Positions 8,067 to 15,773 of a stretch of DNA of 64,000 nt are shown here, piece after piece. The translations under genes and the position numbers were made by a program. Where the stretch lies: assembly GCA_029260555.1 (NCBI GenBank), contig JAJDCZ010000003.1:1-64000 (forward strand), in the 5' to 3' direction. The stretch's first letter is position 1; the number at the start of each line of letters is the position of its first letter. The stretch comes from Phycisphaerales bacterium. Lineage in GTDB: Bacteria > Planctomycetota > Phycisphaerae > Phycisphaerales > UBA1924. Under the pieces are notes generated by a model. That model saw only the letters and a program-made list of their open reading frames with translations, was not told the origin of the DNA and did not search any database.

Positions 8067-8930
8067 TCAGCCACCATCACCAGCGTTGTCGCTGGCGGTT
8101 TCTTCAGCCTCGTCTTGAGCGGGCTCGCCTGCTGGCAGCTGGTTTGTGGCAGGTGGATCTTCAGCTGTTACCTGAGCGGCATTGCGGTTCAGTGCCCGGT
8201 CGATAGCTGCGGTGATTTCTTGAGCGATATCAATCTCATAAGGTTCGTCGGGTACGCTGCCTTCATCAGAAGCGGCCCGTACATTTTCAATAAACTTGTC
8301 AAGTTCTTCCCGTGAGATGGATTCCTTGAAATTCCAAGCGCGATTGTTCACGGTGATGCTCATGCCGACGGTGACATCCTCACCATCGCCGGGCTGTTTG
8401 AGCAATGGCTGGAGCACTTCATCAATCTTTGCTTCAGCAATCTTGTCTTCGTACATGCCCCGTGTAAATCTCTGAAGTTGTTGCTCAGCGTCAGCCTTTT
8501 CTTCATCGTTCATATCCGAAGAGTCAACATAATGGCTTTTTAGTGCCTGGACTGTTCCCATGAGAATCAATGGACTCTCAGCCAGTTCCTGTGCCACTTC
8601 GGCAAGTTCTTCCAGGGAGACATTGCCAGCTTTGAACTCGTCCGCCAGCGCATCAATCTCAACGATGATCTGCGTTTTTTGATCCTCTGACAACTGTGAA
8701 TCGTCAATCAGGCTGGTCATGACTTTACGCATGCCTTCAGCGGTCCAGCCCTTCCAGTGTGTGTATGTGTAGATGCTGCCGACCAGAAACAGGATGAGCA
8801 GAACCGCCAGCGTACTCAGACATCCAACGAGAAATGAGCCACGCATGTGAACCGTGCGGCGGGCTGCTGGTGTGGCAGGGGATAGTGTGGGGAGTGGGGT
8901 GGGAGGTGGGGAAGGGGGGGGGGCGATCAT
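8067..8930 (-). CDS. single-pass membrane protein, helical, with Pro-rich N-terminus
   Basis: 287 residues from ATG 8930, chosen because GAGGA lies 8 bases upstream; ATG 8945 (15 bases earlier) is possible. A Pro-rich N-terminus (MIAPPPSPPPTPLPTLSP) is followed by one transmembrane helix (about residues 30-55), then a charged, helical region. The N-terminal prolines are encoded by a C10 homopolymer (G10 on the plus strand, 8914-8923). The role is unknown; N-terminus in the cytoplasm is a guess. It is transcribed ahead of the zinc-ribbon membrane protein. Confidence 0.65.
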   Translation of the reverse strand: MIAPPPSPPPTPLPTLSPATPAARRTVHMRGSFLVGCLSTLAVLLILFLVGSIYTYTHWKGWTAEGMRKVMTSLIDDSQLSEDQKTQIIVEIDALADEFKAGNVSLEELAEVAQELAESPLILMGTVQALKSHYVDSSDMNDEEKADAEQQLQRFTRGMYEDKIAEAKIDEVLQPLLKQPGDGEDVTVGMSITVNNRAWNFKESISREELDKFIENVRAASDEGSVPDEPYEIDIAQEITAAIDRALNRNAAQVTAEDPPATNQLPAGEPAQDEAEETASDNAGDGG

Positions 8931-9230
8931 GGTTTGATTCCTCATGTGGGCTTCTTGAAAGTGCATCGAAAAGTATATCAGTGGATGCAAGATAGGTGCT
9001 GCTTTTGATTATTGGCCAAAGCGCAGGGTTTATTTCACTTGTGTGCAGTTTCTATCTGGTTTCTGTTACTGGGAGCCATGCCTGTCAGGGAACAAGAATC
9101 AAAAAAGGATTCAAAAAAACTGCTCCATGACTGATGCAACGCAGGAATTGTCAGCGACAACCCCAAGCCTATGCTGAATCTGGCATGACTATGCAGATGA
9201 TTGACACCGCGAGCATGAACGGGAGAGACG

Positions 9231-10259
9231 ATGGCACAAATCTGGTTTGATGCACACCTGGATCTGGCATATCTGGCTGAAACGGGGCGGGACATGCATG
9301 TTGAGCCTGCTCAGAGTCGAGGTCGCTATCAGCCTGCAGCGGTGACGCTGTCGAGTTTGCAAGAAGGACAGGTTTGTGCCTGCCTGGGGACCATTTTTAC
9401 CGAAGCCATCGAAGACATATCAGCCCCCGATGCTGAGACCGGGCAGTTTGCCTATCCGATGGGGGATGCGAGCGCAGCACATGTCTGTGGCATGCGTCAA
9501 CTCAAGCTCTACCAGGCCTGGGAGCAGGCGGGGTTGATCAAGCTTATGAAACCTCGCGGACAGGAGCTGCTGGATTCAGATGCAAGCTGTCTTCAACTCG
9601 GCGTGTTGATGGAATGTGCTGATCCCATCGTCGATCCCAGCGAGCTTGAACAATGGGTCAAGGGCGGCGTCATCGCTATTGGGCTGGCATGGTGGCATCA
9701 GGGACGCTACGCAGGGGGCAATGGGGTCAAAACGGGTCTTACCAGCCTCGGGCGTGAGCTTGTTCACGCGATGGATGAGCAAGGCGTGGTGCATGATGCA
9801 TCGCACCTCTGTCAGCAATCCATCGAAGATCTGTTCAGCGAAACAGACAAGTCAGTTGTTGCGACGCATTCCAACAGCCGAGCGTTGATGGATCAGGATC
9901 TGCCCAGGCACCTGGCGGATGAGTCAATCCTGGAAATCGGCAAGCGGGGCGGCATTGTGGGGCTCAATCTCTATAGCCGATTTTTGATGACCAGCTACAA
10001 AACCAATAGCCGAGCTTCGATCAACGATTGTGTCAGACATATTGAGCATGTGTGCTCCATCATGGAGCGGCGCACCGGCGTCGGGCTGGGCAGCGATATG
10101 GATGGCGGTCTGACCGCCCGCGACCTGCCTGAAGGCATCAACCTGCCTCGGGATCTGAACCAGATTGCTGATGCCCTGCTTGCCAGCGGCTGGTCAGAGC
10201 AGGAAGTCCAAGGCTTTGCCTGGGGCAACTGGGCAACATTCTGGAACCACCAGAACTGA
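9231..10259 (+). CDS. membrane dipeptidase family (peptidase M19)
   Basis: 342 residues of the renal-dipeptidase-like amidohydrolase family (M19), binuclear zinc enzymes that cleave dipeptides. Metal ligands are visible in order: HLD (residues 9-11, DAHLD), the bridging Glu in LMECAD (about residue 125), His in DASHL, His in ATHSNSRAL and the Asp in GLGSDMDGG. There is no signal peptide, so it is probably cytoplasmic. The start is supported by GGGAGAG just upstream. uvrC follows after 47 bases on the same strand. The substrate is not predictable. Confidence 0.92.
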   Translation: MAQIWFDAHLDLAYLAETGRDMHVEPAQSRGRYQPAAVTLSSLQEGQVCACLGTIFTEAIEDISAPDAETGQFAYPMGDASAAHVCGMRQLKLYQAWEQAGLIKLMKPRGQELLDSDASCLQLGVLMECADPIVDPSELEQWVKGGVIAIGLAWWHQGRYAGGNGVKTGLTSLGRELVHAMDEQGVVHDASHLCQQSIEDLFSETDKSVVATHSNSRALMDQDLPRHLADESILEIGKRGGIVGLNLYSRFLMTSYKTNSRASINDCVRHIEHVCSIMERRTGVGLGSDMDGGLTARDLPEGINLPRDLNQIADALLASGWSEQEVQGFAWGNWATFWNHQN

Positions 10260-10306
10260 ATAATCTGCATCCGCTTGCATGGCTGGGTCACTCCCTAAAG
10301 TCTCCC

Positions 10307-11722
10307 ATGCCAGACAAGTGTGAGCATGACCAATCTGAGGATCCGGGGCAAAGCGCCCGCGAGGCTCTACCAGCCTGGGGCAGTGAATCTGTCGATCAGA
10401 GGATTGGTCGTTTGCACACAACAGCAAGGCAGCTGCATGCGGTGCCCGGGGTCTATCTGATGAAGGACCATCAAGGCACGGTGCTTTATGTTGGCAAAGC
10501 ATCCCGGCTTTGCGATCGAGTGGGTAGTTATTTCATTCCCTCAGCCCAGCTCGGGCCTGCCAAGCAGCCCATGCTCAAACTGATTCACGAGTTTGATGTC
10601 ATCGAGTGTCAAGGCGAGTGGGAAGCTTTGCTCACGGAGAATCGGCTTATCAAGGACATCAGGCCTCGCTTTAACGCGATGCTCATGGACGACAAGACCT
10701 ACCCCTACCTTGTCGTGACGACGCGTGATGAGTTTCCACGCATTCTGGTGACTCGTCAGCCCGGCGACCCGGCGTTCAAGGGTGCTCGTGTCTTTGGGCC
10801 TTTCACTGCGGTGGGGGCGTTGCGAGATGCGGTTCAACACCTTCAGCGGGTCTTCAAGTTCAGAACCTGTAGCCTTGATATTGTCGAAGACGATCCGAAA
10901 AACCGTTTTTTCCGCCCCTGCCTGCTTCATGCCATTGGTTTGTGTACCGCACCATGCGCAGCTCGGATCAATCGTGAAGACTATCGCCAGGACATCAACC
11001 GGTTTGTGCGCTTTGTGGGTTCTAAACGCAGCGTGATGCTCCGTGAGATGCAAGCTGAGATGCTCCTGGCGTCAAAGGAACAACGCTTTGAAGCAGCTGC
11101 GACACTTCGAGATCAGATCCGTGCTGTGGAAAAACTGGATCAGCGGGCTTCTACCAGTGACAACTGGCAACCCGAAGCCGAGTTGTCGTATGTTGACCCA
11201 TCCAAAGCCATGGCGAGTTTGCAAAGAACGCTTGGTGTGGACGAGCCCATTCGGTGCATCGAAGGCATCGACATCGCCCATCTGCAAGGCGATGAAACCG
11301 TGGGTTCAAAGGTTTGTTTTGTTGATGGCAAACCTTTCAAGAACGAGTATCGACGCTATCGCATCCGCACGGTGCCCGGGGGTAATGATGATTATGCGTC
11401 TATCCGCGAAGTCGTGAGTCGGCGTTATCGCGAAGCGGGCGATGGGCTGGAGATCTACCCGCAGGTGATTCTTATTGATGGCGGTCTGGGCCAGCTTCAT
11501 GCTGCTCTGGAAGCCTTTGACCAGCTGGATGTCAAACCCCCCATGGTTATTGCGCTGGCGAAAAAGCAGGAACTGATTTACACTCAGGATCGCTCAGAGC
11601 CGATTCGTCTGGGGCGCGAGAACCTGGGCCTGAAACTCTGCCAACAGATCCGCGATGAAGCCCACCGCTTCGCCCAGCACTACCACCACATCCTCAGGCG
11701 AAAGAAAACACTTGGGGAGTAG
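10307..11722 (+). CDS. uvrC: UvrABC excinuclease subunit C, short form without C-terminal HhH
   Basis: Nuclease subunit of nucleotide-excision repair. 471 residues against about 600 usual. Order: an extra 40-residue N-terminus, GIY-YIG nuclease (VPGVYLMKD...VLYVGKA, from about residue 47), four Cys typical of the UvrC iron-sulphur site (FRTC...PCLLHAIGLCTAPC), UVR motif (KEQRFEAAATLRDQI), and an RNase H-like endonuclease domain with GIDIAHLQG, LIDGGLGQL and DEAHRFAQHYH. The protein stops about 20 residues after the catalytic His region, so the tandem helix-hairpin-helix module is missing. No frameshift was seen near the stop, so the shortness looks genuine. Confidence 0.93.
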   Translation: MPDKCEHDQSEDPGQSAREALPAWGSESVDQRIGRLHTTARQLHAVPGVYLMKDHQGTVLYVGKASRLCDRVGSYFIPSAQLGPAKQPMLKLIHEFDVIECQGEWEALLTENRLIKDIRPRFNAMLMDDKTYPYLVVTTRDEFPRILVTRQPGDPAFKGARVFGPFTAVGALRDAVQHLQRVFKFRTCSLDIVEDDPKNRFFRPCLLHAIGLCTAPCAARINREDYRQDINRFVRFVGSKRSVMLREMQAEMLLASKEQRFEAAATLRDQIRAVEKLDQRASTSDNWQPEAELSYVDPSKAMASLQRTLGVDEPIRCIEGIDIAHLQGDETVGSKVCFVDGKPFKNEYRRYRIRTVPGGNDDYASIREVVSRRYREAGDGLEIYPQVILIDGGLGQLHAALEAFDQLDVKPPMVIALAKKQELIYTQDRSEPIRLGRENLGLKLCQQIRDEAHRFAQHYHHILRRKKTLGE

Positions 11723-11774
11723 GGCACTCGCCCCCCCGTTTGCACAATCAAGGTATTCCAAGTATGCTGCAAAC

Positions 11775-12248
11775 ATGAAACAATGGGAAGTAGAGTGCAC
11801 AGACAAAGAAACAGGTTTGGATAGATTAAAAATCATCCAAGCTAATACTGAAAAGGAAGCGGCCAAACAAGCACAGGCTCAAGGATTAATTGTTCGAGGT
11901 GTTTATGAGAAAAGTGAATTTGAGGACATTGCTAAACAAAAAACAACCGCCGATACAAGCAATAGCAACACTAGTGCCTGCTCTCAAGACACTGGCTTAA
12001 AAACTCTTCATATTGTTGGTGCCATTCTGATAGCCCTAGGTCTTGCATCTGCCATTCTGGCCATCTTTTGGGAGACATCTTTTGACATTGATGAAACATC
12101 AAGCACTCAAATACTAAACTATGTCCGGCTTCTGAAGTTTCAACTCTTCTTGGGGATACTCTCAGGCCCCTTACTCATCTCAGGCGTATGTACATGCTCT
12201 ATGGCAACGCTCGGAAAAAGTATGCAGCGGACGCTTGCCACGAAGTAA
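11775..12248 (+). CDS. two-helix membrane protein of unknown function
   Basis: 157 residues from ATG 11775; the Shine-Dalgarno is weak. An N-terminal soluble part (about residues 1-75) has a QANTEKEAAKQAQAQGLIV segment, resembling small domains that occur before membrane helices in planctomycetes. Two hydrophobic segments follow (about residues 78-100 and 122-142). Codon use is more AT-rich than in neighbouring genes, suggesting a more recent arrival. No family identified. Confidence 0.6.
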   Translation: MKQWEVECTDKETGLDRLKIIQANTEKEAAKQAQAQGLIVRGVYEKSEFEDIAKQKTTADTSNSNTSACSQDTGLKTLHIVGAILIALGLASAILAIFWETSFDIDETSSTQILNYVRLLKFQLFLGILSGPLLISGVCTCSMATLGKSMQRTLATK

Positions 12249-12388
12249 AGTAAAGTAGACGAGTGATTCTAAACTTATGAGTCAATTATAAACTTGGCGG
12301 AAAAGTCATAGTGTTTTCATACCCATAATTAAGATGGTGAGTCGTGATGATATTTGGTATTGGACTAAGTAACAGGCTGACAACAAAT

Positions 12389-13162
12389 TTATTTCCCTAC
12401 ATAAGATATAATCGCATCTTGGACTGTCGAGCTGCTCGCCCAGCCACGATCTGTAATCGCTACATAAGACGAACTGTAAGTATGAGTTGCAGGTACTGGT
12501 TGCCCGCCGAATGAGATAAAATAATTGTTCCCCCACAAGAGTGCGTCAGATATGTCTTTATTGTGACTTGACACGGGAGTCCGCTGCAGTTGTTCGAGCC
12601 ATCCTTGGGAAGTAAGCTGTGGTTTCCCGATTGTGTTGTTATACCGAAGTGGAGGTTTGAAGACCTGGCCACTTTGATTTCTAATAAATCTTATAGCATC
12701 AGGTGTATTTTGTACAAATAGACGAATTTGCCACACGGCCGAGTCGAAGTCATGCAAATCATCAGGTCGAATAAGTGTTGAATTCACCAAGTATCTATTT
12801 TTGCCAACATGATGGAGCCGATCAAGGAATGTCTGCGTAGATGTATCAACATGGAAATCAATCACACTAATAGCTTTGCAAGCTTCGCATAAATCTATGA
12901 TATTATGGCTGAAACTTCGTAAGGATCTTTTATTTGTCCCGATCATACTGTTGATATCATTACGATGATACAAGAGTATGCCTTTTAGGTATTTTTCAAT
13001 CGCGTGTAAACTGTGCCAGAAAAACTGGTCTCGCAATCCGATTCGATAGTCGCTTCTTGCGGCTACATACTCATGATCTGCGTTCTCAAGAAATTGCTCT
13101 TTCGCTATCGAATTCAATGCCAGATCACAATCAGAGATTTGATTATTTTGATTACTTGACAC
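12389..13162 (-). CDS. HEPN-domain-like protein
   Basis: 257 residues from GTG 13162, chosen because GAGGAA sits 9 bases upstream and the reading begins MSSNQNNQ; the frame is open to GTG 13258. The first half looks like a HEPN helical bundle: FWHSLHAIEKYLKGILLYH matches the A-x-EK-x-LKalL helix, with a later SHNIIDLCEA. RDQFFWH fits the loose Rx4-6H RNase pattern, though its place in the fold is not the classical one. The C-terminal half is not recognised. AT-rich compared with its neighbours. No adjacent nucleotidyltransferase antitoxin gene was found, so toxin function is only a possibility. Confidence 0.6.
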   Translation of the reverse strand: MSSNQNNQISDCDLALNSIAKEQFLENADHEYVAARSDYRIGLRDQFFWHSLHAIEKYLKGILLYHRNDINSMIGTNKRSLRSFSHNIIDLCEACKAISVIDFHVDTSTQTFLDRLHHVGKNRYLVNSTLIRPDDLHDFDSAVWQIRLFVQNTPDAIRFIRNQSGQVFKPPLRYNNTIGKPQLTSQGWLEQLQRTPVSSHNKDISDALLWGNNYFISFGGQPVPATHTYSSSYVAITDRGWASSSTVQDAIISYVGK

Positions 13163-13254
13163 TATAAAAGTTCCTCGTCGAGTGCCGGGCATATGACTTT
13201 TCGTTGGCACGATTCGGACAGCCCTGTGCTTAACTATAAGCCGGGTGTTGGGAG

Positions 13255-13755
13255 TCACAGCTCTTCGAACAGCGATTCGTCTTCAGGCGGGTCGATGGGT
13301 GTTTGGCCGATATCGGTTGCGATGGCGCGGGGTTCATTGGGTGTGAGGCTTTGATCTGCCAGGCTCAGGCACCAGGCTGGGCCGCGAACTGTCAGATCCA
13401 GAATCTTGACTCGTGTGATCTTGTTGTTGTGGCCTTTGAGGGGCTTGATCTCAGCCCAGGGCACGCTCATGGGGCGAGCACCTATCCATGCGAAGAAATG
13501 CCAGATCTGAAGATGGAGATAGTTGCTGTCGACTGTAATCGTGACACAGCCACCCAGGTTGAGAACTCCAAAGTTCAGTGACTGAAACCGTTTGGTTACC
13601 GCATCAGGTTCTGGGGGTTGAGCGGGGAACCGATCAGCGAGGATGTTCCAGCGCGAGTTAACCGCAGCTCGGAGTATAAACCATATCACCGCAAAGTTGA
13701 CCAGCAGCGAAGCCAGGGCAATGAGGATAATGATGATGATCTTGGTGGTTGGCAT
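13255..13755 (-). CDS. membrane-anchored protein of unknown function
   Basis: 166 residues with an N-terminal transmembrane helix (residues 5-30) and a cytoplasmic-looking beta-rich part (VTITVDSNYLHLQIW ... VPWAEIKPLKG) reminiscent of PH-like folds in which a Trp-Ala-Glu-Ile strand recurs. The C-terminus is acidic (PPEDESLFEEL). Base composition is like the host's, unlike the AT-rich gene just downstream. No firm family. Confidence 0.6.
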   Translation of the reverse strand: MPTTKIIIIILIALASLLVNFAVIWFILRAAVNSRWNILADRFPAQPPEPDAVTKRFQSLNFGVLNLGGCVTITVDSNYLHLQIWHFFAWIGARPMSVPWAEIKPLKGHNNKITRVKILDLTVRGPAWCLSLADQSLTPNEPRAIATDIGQTPIDPPEDESLFEEL

Positions 13756-13812
13756 CGTCAGTGTTTCTTTGGGACAAGGGGCACTCGATTCCAGCCTGTC
13801 AGGCTCAGATGA

Positions 13813-15636
13813 CTAACTCTCTGCAAGCACCGCCCGGTAACGGCTGAGCAACTTGGATCTGGTGATCAGACCCGTGGGTCGTGTGGGATCAAATCGGTCC
13901 ATCAGACACAGGCTGGCGACATCGTTGGCTGCGAACTTGTCCATCACGGTGTCCAGCTGTTCATCGGGCGAGATGGTGGGCAGGTCTGTTCGCATCAGCT
14001 CCGCGACCAGAAGCAGCGGGATGGCTTCGCGGTCGATCAATGCCGTACGCAGGTCCGACCCTGTGACAAGCCCCATGTAGGCTCCCTGCTGATCCACCAC
14101 CACAAAGTCAGGCACACTCTGGTAGGCATGTAGCGATATGAGCTTGCTCAATGGATCCGATGGATAGATCGGCTCGGATGTCAAAGGCGTCAAGCCTACT
14201 GTTGTCACAGGAATTCGTCTCAAGAGCGTCAGATCATGGGCCGAGCCGACCATCAGCCCCGCTCGGCGAAGCTTGGCGGTGTAGATCGAATCTCGATCGA
14301 TCAGTTGAGCGACGACGGTCGCAACGACAGCTGCCAGCATGATGGGCAAGACGACATATACATTGCGCGTCATCTCGAACAGGATCAATATGGCAGTCAG
14401 CGGTGCGTGTGTTGCTGCTGCTACGACCGCAGCCATGCCCACCAGCGCATATGAAGCGGGGCTTGCGCCTTCAGGGATCAGACCAAAGTGATTCAATAGT
14501 GAACCAAACATGGCGCCAATGGTTGCGCCGATGAACAGGCTTGGGGCAAAGACACCTCCAGACCCTCCGGATCCCAGCGTGAAAACCGTTGCCAGAATAT
14601 GAAACACCAGCATGATCGCCAGCAGCCAGATGACATCCGCCAGCCCATTGCCCGAAGCGAGGTAGCTGTCGGGGTTAAGCAGATGATGGATCAGGCCATA
14701 GCCATTACCGAAGAATGGCGGGATGTCTGTGACCTCGCCACCAACATTGGCCCAGCGTGCAATCAGCACAAATGCTGTGCCAAGGATGCCGATTCCGATG
14801 GCTCCGGTTACGGGTTTGAGCATGGGATGGATACGCCATGCATCGTAAAAATCTTCAAAGAACAAAAGCACACGGCTGAATGCAACCGCGAGCGGGCCAC
14901 AGATCGCACCCAGTATCAGAAACGAAGGCAGCTCCTGAGGCAAAAACCGATACGCATGAAGCGCCTGCTGAACTGTAAAGATTGCTTCGTTTTCCCCCAG
15001 GAGCGATTGCGTCGCGACTGCTGAAAAAACAGATGCGACCACCACAGGGGTAAAGGTTTTGAGTGAAAAATCTCGCAGGAGGATCTCGAGAACAAAAAAC
15101 ACACCGGCGATGGGCGCATTAAAGATTGAACTGATGCCCGCAGCGGCGCCGCACCCCACCAGCGTGCTCATCTGTTCACGGTTCAGGCGCAGCTTTTGTC
15201 CGAGCACAGATCCCGCGACGGATCCGATCTGAATAATTGGGCCTTCGGTTCCGGCTGAGCCGCCAGAACCCACCGTCAGTACAGATGCGAGAATCTTGAT
15301 TACACCGACTCGAAGCGGAATCTTTCCGCCTCGATCTATGAGCGCTCGCATAACCTGAGGCACGCCATGCCCCCGGGCTTCGCTGGCAAAGAGCTGAATG
15401 AATACCCCCGCAAGACCCAGACCCACCATCGGAAACACAATCAGAAGCCACACAGGGGTGGCCATCATCCGAGCGTGGACCAGCCCTTCAGTCAGATTCA
15501 GGAGTTCGGCAAACCCCACAGCACCAAAGCCCGTAATCGTGCCTACCAGCGAGCCGAGGATAATCAGATACCAGTCACGCCCCAGCCCCAGCTTCAGCGA
15601 CATTCGGTTGACCAGATTGCGCACCGATTCGATCAT
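13813..15636 (-). CDS. ClC-family chloride channel/transporter with tandem CBS domains
   Basis: 607-residue membrane protein. ClC signature blocks: ARGHGVPQVM (in place of GSGIP, so the selectivity Ser is His here), GSGGSAGTEGP (the gating Glu is kept in EGP; the usual GREGP/GKEGP has Thr), and LGSGGSGGVFAPSLFIGA. About ten membrane helices span residues 20-430. The C-terminal 150 residues form two CBS domains (PIYPSDPLSKLISLHAYQ..., PTISPDEQLDTVMDKF...), which bind adenine nucleotides in other family members. Probably transports chloride or another anion; proton coupling cannot be decided from sequence. Confidence 0.93.
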   Translation of the reverse strand: MIESVRNLVNRMSLKLGLGRDWYLIILGSLVGTITGFGAVGFAELLNLTEGLVHARMMATPVWLLIVFPMVGLGLAGVFIQLFASEARGHGVPQVMRALIDRGGKIPLRVGVIKILASVLTVGSGGSAGTEGPIIQIGSVAGSVLGQKLRLNREQMSTLVGCGAAAGISSIFNAPIAGVFFVLEILLRDFSLKTFTPVVVASVFSAVATQSLLGENEAIFTVQQALHAYRFLPQELPSFLILGAICGPLAVAFSRVLLFFEDFYDAWRIHPMLKPVTGAIGIGILGTAFVLIARWANVGGEVTDIPPFFGNGYGLIHHLLNPDSYLASGNGLADVIWLLAIMLVFHILATVFTLGSGGSGGVFAPSLFIGATIGAMFGSLLNHFGLIPEGASPASYALVGMAAVVAAATHAPLTAILILFEMTRNVYVVLPIMLAAVVATVVAQLIDRDSIYTAKLRRAGLMVGSAHDLTLLRRIPVTTVGLTPLTSEPIYPSDPLSKLISLHAYQSVPDFVVVDQQGAYMGLVTGSDLRTALIDREAIPLLLVAELMRTDLPTISPDEQLDTVMDKFAANDVASLCLMDRFDPTRPTGLITRSKLLSRYRAVLAES

Positions 15637-15773
15637 CGAAAGAACAGACTCCGCTTCTACACGCTCTGCGGGCAGGAGGGCATGATACCACCAACAATCG
15701 CGCAGGCTTTTGGCTACGGCGATCCAAGTGAGTGACAGAACCCGGTTATGAACCAGTCAGCACTTGTTATTGG

